Origin: Bacteroidota bacterium
Lineage (GTDB): Bacteria; Bacteroidota; Bacteroidia; B-17B0; Aurantibacillaceae
Length of the DNA stretch: 64,000 bases
NCBI GenBank assembly: GCA_016711805.1
Contig: JADJSH010000001.1
Span: forward strand, 124,001-188,000
Reading direction: 5' to 3'
In this document: positions 61,398 to 64,000 of the stretch, piece by piece
Position numbering within the stretch: the first letter of the stretch is position 1
Layout of the letters: every line of letters begins with the position of its first letter
Program-made: the position numbers and the translations under genes
The notes under the pieces: generated by a model
What the model saw: only the letters and a program-made list of their open reading frames with translations
The model's database searches: none
What the model was told of the DNA's origin: nothing

Positions 61398-62408
61398 TTA
61401 AAATTCATTTACACCATTTACAGTAGTATATTTCATGGTATATTTTACCCCTGGATTGATGTATTTATAAGCACTATGACTCATTAAAGCAGCCTCATGA
61501 AAACCGCATAAAATCAACTTCAATTTGTTTTTATAAGTATTAATATCGCCAATTGCATAAACCCCTTCAATATTGGTTGAATAATCGTCCGTATTTACTT
61601 CAATGGCATTCTTATCAATATTTAAACCCCAATTTTCAATAGGCCCCAATTTTGGACTCAAGCCAAATAATGGAATTAAATTATCAGCGACAATCAATTT
61701 TTCTTCCTTGGTTTTCGAATCAACAACGGTCACATTTTGTAAAACAGTATCGCCGCTTACTTTCGTTAAATTAGTATTTAGTAATAAATCTATTTTGCCT
61801 TCGGCTGCCAAAGCCATCACTTTATTCACGCTATCAGGAGCTCCTCTAAAGGATTCGCTGCGGTGAACAAGCGTTACTTTTTTTGCCACATTTGCTAGGA
61901 AGATGGTCCAATCTAAAGCACTATCTCCACCACCTGCAATTACCAAATTTTTATCTCTGTAGGTTTCTGGATCTAACACCATATAACTTACGCCTTTTCC
62001 ATTTTCGAATTGTACTAAGTTTTCTACTTCAGGTTTACGAGGTTCAAAGCATCCTAAACCACCTGCAATCACCACAACAGCGGCATTGATTTTTGTACCC
62101 ATATTAGTGGTTAATACAAAATCTCTATCTCCAATTTTTTCAAGCGATTCAATGCGTTCACCTAATGTATAAGAAGGATTAAATGGCTCTGCTTGTTTTA
62201 CCAAATTATCTACTAATTCTTGCGCTAATACACTAGGGAAACCAGGTATATCATAAATTGGTTTCTTAGGATAAATTTCGGATAATTGCCCTCCAACTTG
62301 AGGTAAATAATCAATTAAGTGGCATCGCATTTTTAAAAGTCCTGCTTCAAAAATGGCAAATAATGCTACCGGTCCTGCGCCTACAATGGCGATGTCTGTT
62401 GTTATCAT
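61398..62408 (-). CDS. NAD(P)/FAD oxidoreductase, ferredoxin-NADP reductase type 2-like
   Basis: The 336-residue flavoprotein has an FAD site IVGAGPVALFAIFEAGLL, the NAD(P) site LVIAGGGDSALDWTIFLA and the C-terminal GVYAIGDINTY that closes the FAD pocket. Length and the absence of a CxxC redox pair between the sites match the YumC/TrxR-like ferredoxin-NADP reductases and not thioredoxin reductase. It would pass electrons from NADPH to ferredoxin, which sulfite reductase needs, fitting its location. It is followed by osmC and preceded by the siroheme-TSUP fusion with 3 bases between. Confidence 0.9.
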   Translation of the reverse strand: MITTDIAIVGAGPVALFAIFEAGLLKMRCHLIDYLPQVGGQLSEIYPKKPIYDIPGFPSVLAQELVDNLVKQAEPFNPSYTLGERIESLEKIGDRDFVLTTNMGTKINAAVVVIAGGLGCFEPRKPEVENLVQFENGKGVSYMVLDPETYRDKNLVIAGGGDSALDWTIFLANVAKKVTLVHRSESFRGAPDSVNKVMALAAEGKIDLLLNTNLTKVSGDTVLQNVTVVDSKTKEEKLIVADNLIPLFGLSPKLGPIENWGLNIDKNAIEVNTDDYSTNIEGVYAIGDINTYKNKLKLILCGFHEAALMSHSAYKYINPGVKYTMKYTTVNGVNEF

Positions 62409-62411
62409 GTT

Positions 62412-63884
62412 TTAAAAAAATAATCGTTTTAAACTTAATATAATCACTACAATACCTACGAGTATCATAATACTTTTTGTTGGGATTTTATTAGCAATAT
62501 ATGCTGCAATTGGCGCAGCAATAACACCGCCAATAATTAATCCCGCAATAATGGTCCAGTGTGTTAATCCTATAATGGTCACAAAGGTTAAAGAACTAGA
62601 AAGAGCAATAAAAAACTCGGCTAAATTTACGGAGCCAATGGTATATCTTGGATTTCTACCTCTAGCAATTAATGTAGAAGATACGATTGGTCCCCAACCA
62701 CCGCCGCCAATGGAATCTAAGAAACCACCCACCATTGCTAAAGGAAAAATTCGTTTAATACGCTGTCTTACTTTATCTTTTTGTAATGCCTTAAAAATAA
62801 TAATCACACCTAGTATCAATGTATACGTCGACACTAATGGTTTAATAATATAATTGTATTGTTCGAAAGACGATAAAATATAAGCTCCTAGGATCGCGCC
62901 AATCACACCTGGAATTAATAAACTCTTAAATAATTTATTGTTGACGTTTCCAAATTTTAAATGCATTAAACCTGACACACCACTTGTAAAAACCTCAGAT
63001 GCGTGAACACTTGCGCTAGAAGCAGCGGGTGTAATTCCAAATGACAATAAAAATGTAGTAGCAGTTACACCATAGGCCATTCCTAATGCTCCATCAATCA
63101 TTTGGGCGGTAAAGCCTGCCAAAATGTATAAGAAGATAGAAGAATCGATACTTTGTGTAAATCGATAAGCATAGCCTCCTAATATATCAGGTGGTAAAAA
63201 ATGACTTAATAGGTATCCTAAAATCAATAATAAAGGAATTGACAAACTATATGTCCAAATGCGTTTTTTACTAATAGTCGTTTCTTTTAATTTTTTAGGA
63301 TTCGAAGAAAGAACGGATGTAATGGCATTTAACTGTTTTACTTTCTCTGTAAAATCTCCAGATAAATAACCTCGTACTTTTGTTAAGTTATCTAAAGATT
63401 CATTAATATCATTTGGAAAAGATTCTTCAAATGTTTCTCTGATTCGTTTAGCTAAGGTTGGTGATTTACCATTTGTTGAAACTGCGATCTTCACATTTCC
63501 TTTTTGCACAATAGATCCTAAATAAAAATCGCACTGATCAGGCGTATCAGCCACATTTGCTAAAATATGTTTTTGCTGAGCTAATTGTTTGATTTCTATA
63601 CTTGTTTCTCTATTGTTGACAGCTACAATTACTAAATCAATATCATTCAAATCGGTTTCCTTAAAAGAACGTTGATGAATGGTAATATTATAATTGCTTT
63701 GAATAGATTTAATTTCTTCAGACACATGAGTAGCCACCAAAGTAATTTTTGTAGCAGGGCTATTATTTATTATAGCCGTTACTTTTTCTAATCCTACTTT
63801 TCCTCCGCCAACAATTAACACTCGAAAATTTTCGAGCTTTAAAAAAACGGGGAATAAGGTATTTTTTACTTCGGTAGTACTCAT
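62412..63884 (-). CDS. Fused siroheme synthase (precorrin-2 dehydrogenase/ferrochelatase) and TSUP sulfite exporter-like membrane domain
   Basis: The 490-residue protein joins two modules. Residues 1-200 are like the CysG N-terminal half/Met8p: FPVFLKLENFRVLIVGGGKV (NAD site) and CDFYLGSIVQKGNVKIAVST followed by GKSPTLAKRIRE, giving siroheme for sulfite reductase. Residues about 215-490 form a TSUP (TauE/SafE) domain with eight or nine helices (GALGMAYGVTATTFLLSFGI and GGFLDSIGGGGWGPIVSSTL). Fusing siroheme production to a probable sulfur-anion carrier links cofactor supply to sulfur flux. The arrangement recurs in Bacteroidota. It is the first complete gene of the cluster on this strand; the uroporphyrinogen methyltransferase and sulfite reductase are not in this window. 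Confidence 0.92.
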   Translation of the reverse strand: MSTTEVKNTLFPVFLKLENFRVLIVGGGKVGLEKVTAIINNSPATKITLVATHVSEEIKSIQSNYNITIHQRSFKETDLNDIDLVIVAVNNRETSIEIKQLAQQKHILANVADTPDQCDFYLGSIVQKGNVKIAVSTNGKSPTLAKRIRETFEESFPNDINESLDNLTKVRGYLSGDFTEKVKQLNAITSVLSSNPKKLKETTISKKRIWTYSLSIPLLLILGYLLSHFLPPDILGGYAYRFTQSIDSSIFLYILAGFTAQMIDGALGMAYGVTATTFLLSFGITPAASSASVHASEVFTSGVSGLMHLKFGNVNNKLFKSLLIPGVIGAILGAYILSSFEQYNYIIKPLVSTYTLILGVIIIFKALQKDKVRQRIKRIFPLAMVGGFLDSIGGGGWGPIVSSTLIARGRNPRYTIGSVNLAEFFIALSSSLTFVTIIGLTHWTIIAGLIIGGVIAAPIAAYIANKIPTKSIMILVGIVVIILSLKRLFF

Positions 63885-63917
63885 ATTTTCGTGTAGTAAC
63901 TAATTTTTACTTAATAT

Positions 63918-64000
63918 TTACTTAAATGAATATCTAAGTGTTACACCATAGGTTCTTTGGTCTCCCAACACAGCAGCATAATGCCCTGCATTTCCTCCCG
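63918..64000 (-). CDS. TonB-dependent receptor, C-terminal end only
   Basis: The visible minus-strand frame reads GGNAGHYAAVLGDQRTYGVT, then LRYSFK and a stop at 63918-63920. The closing strand ending in L-R-Y-S-F is typical of outer-membrane barrels of TonB-dependent receptors. The rest lies past the window edge. The stop is 33 bases before the siroheme-TSUP start on the same strand, so it may belong to the sulfur operon. Confidence 0.7.
   Translation of the reverse strand, partial: GGNAGHYAAVLGDQRTYGVTLRYSFK

Overview
The window is AT-rich, densely coding DNA from a member of the Bacteroidota, probably an uncultured Flavobacteriales or Sphingobacteriales relative. The grounds are type IX secretion sorting domains at the C-termini of three secreted proteins, candidate TAnnTTTG -7 promoter elements, TonB-type outer-membrane barrels, a DASH cryptochrome next to a DUF2805 protein, a TPR/outer-membrane-barrel/FtsE cluster, and a siroheme synthase-TSUP fusion. 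No rRNA, complete tRNA, CRISPR array, phage or classical insertion sequence was seen. No gene-free stretch is longer than about 300 bases.

Layout. 1-3.9 kb: cryptochrome tail, DUF2805, a GT-C glycosyltransferase, a PAP2 phosphatase and a secreted protein. 4-12.5 kb: fumarylacetoacetase with a duplicated tail, two type IX-secreted proteins, a methyltransferase, a transglutaminase-like membrane protein, pirin and YceI. 12.7-20 kb: OsmC, a YjdI/CDGSH iron-sulfur protein, carbonic anhydrase, malate dehydrogenase, GyrB and TerC. 20.6-26.4 kb: an RND efflux operon whose adaptor and pump are broken but whose outer-membrane channel is intact. 26.5-32.9 kb: barrel, large TPR protein, FtsE-like ATPase and Ogt. 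32.9-40.2 kb: ABC transporter plus M1 peptidase, a GIY-YIG nuclease bounded by inverted palindromic repeats, a frameshifted M1 peptidase, HupE-like and DUF6702-like proteins. 40.2-46.7 kb: outer-membrane barrel, MiaA with an apparent CTG start, MFS transporter, ECF sigma factor and a membrane partner. 46.8-50.1 kb: a YfiR / TPR / SpoIIE-phosphatase operon. 50.1-56.8 kb: small lipoproteins, a GH44 enzyme, a segmental duplication carrying paralogous lipoproteins, a universal stress protein and a thioesterase. 56.9-64 kb: sulfur assimilation (CysN, a damaged CysH-CysD chimera, MetZ, OsmC, a ferredoxin-NADP reductase-like enzyme, siroheme synthase-TSUP) and the tail of a TonB receptor.

The most unusual signal is a short palindromic repeat with core CTTCGACTCCGCTCAG or a close variant. 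Four copies were found. The outer stem bases differ in every copy but always remain complementary, which points to selection for a hairpin. Two copies sit inverted around a GIY-YIG nuclease gene and two lie inside other coding sequences. This looks like a nuclease-linked REP-type mobile system.

A second theme is reading-frame damage, mostly one base missing in short A/T runs (fah tail, efflux adaptor, M1 peptidase, cysH), together with the CysH-CysD chimera that lacks catalytic parts of both enzymes. Sequencing or assembly error must be excluded before these are read as biology.
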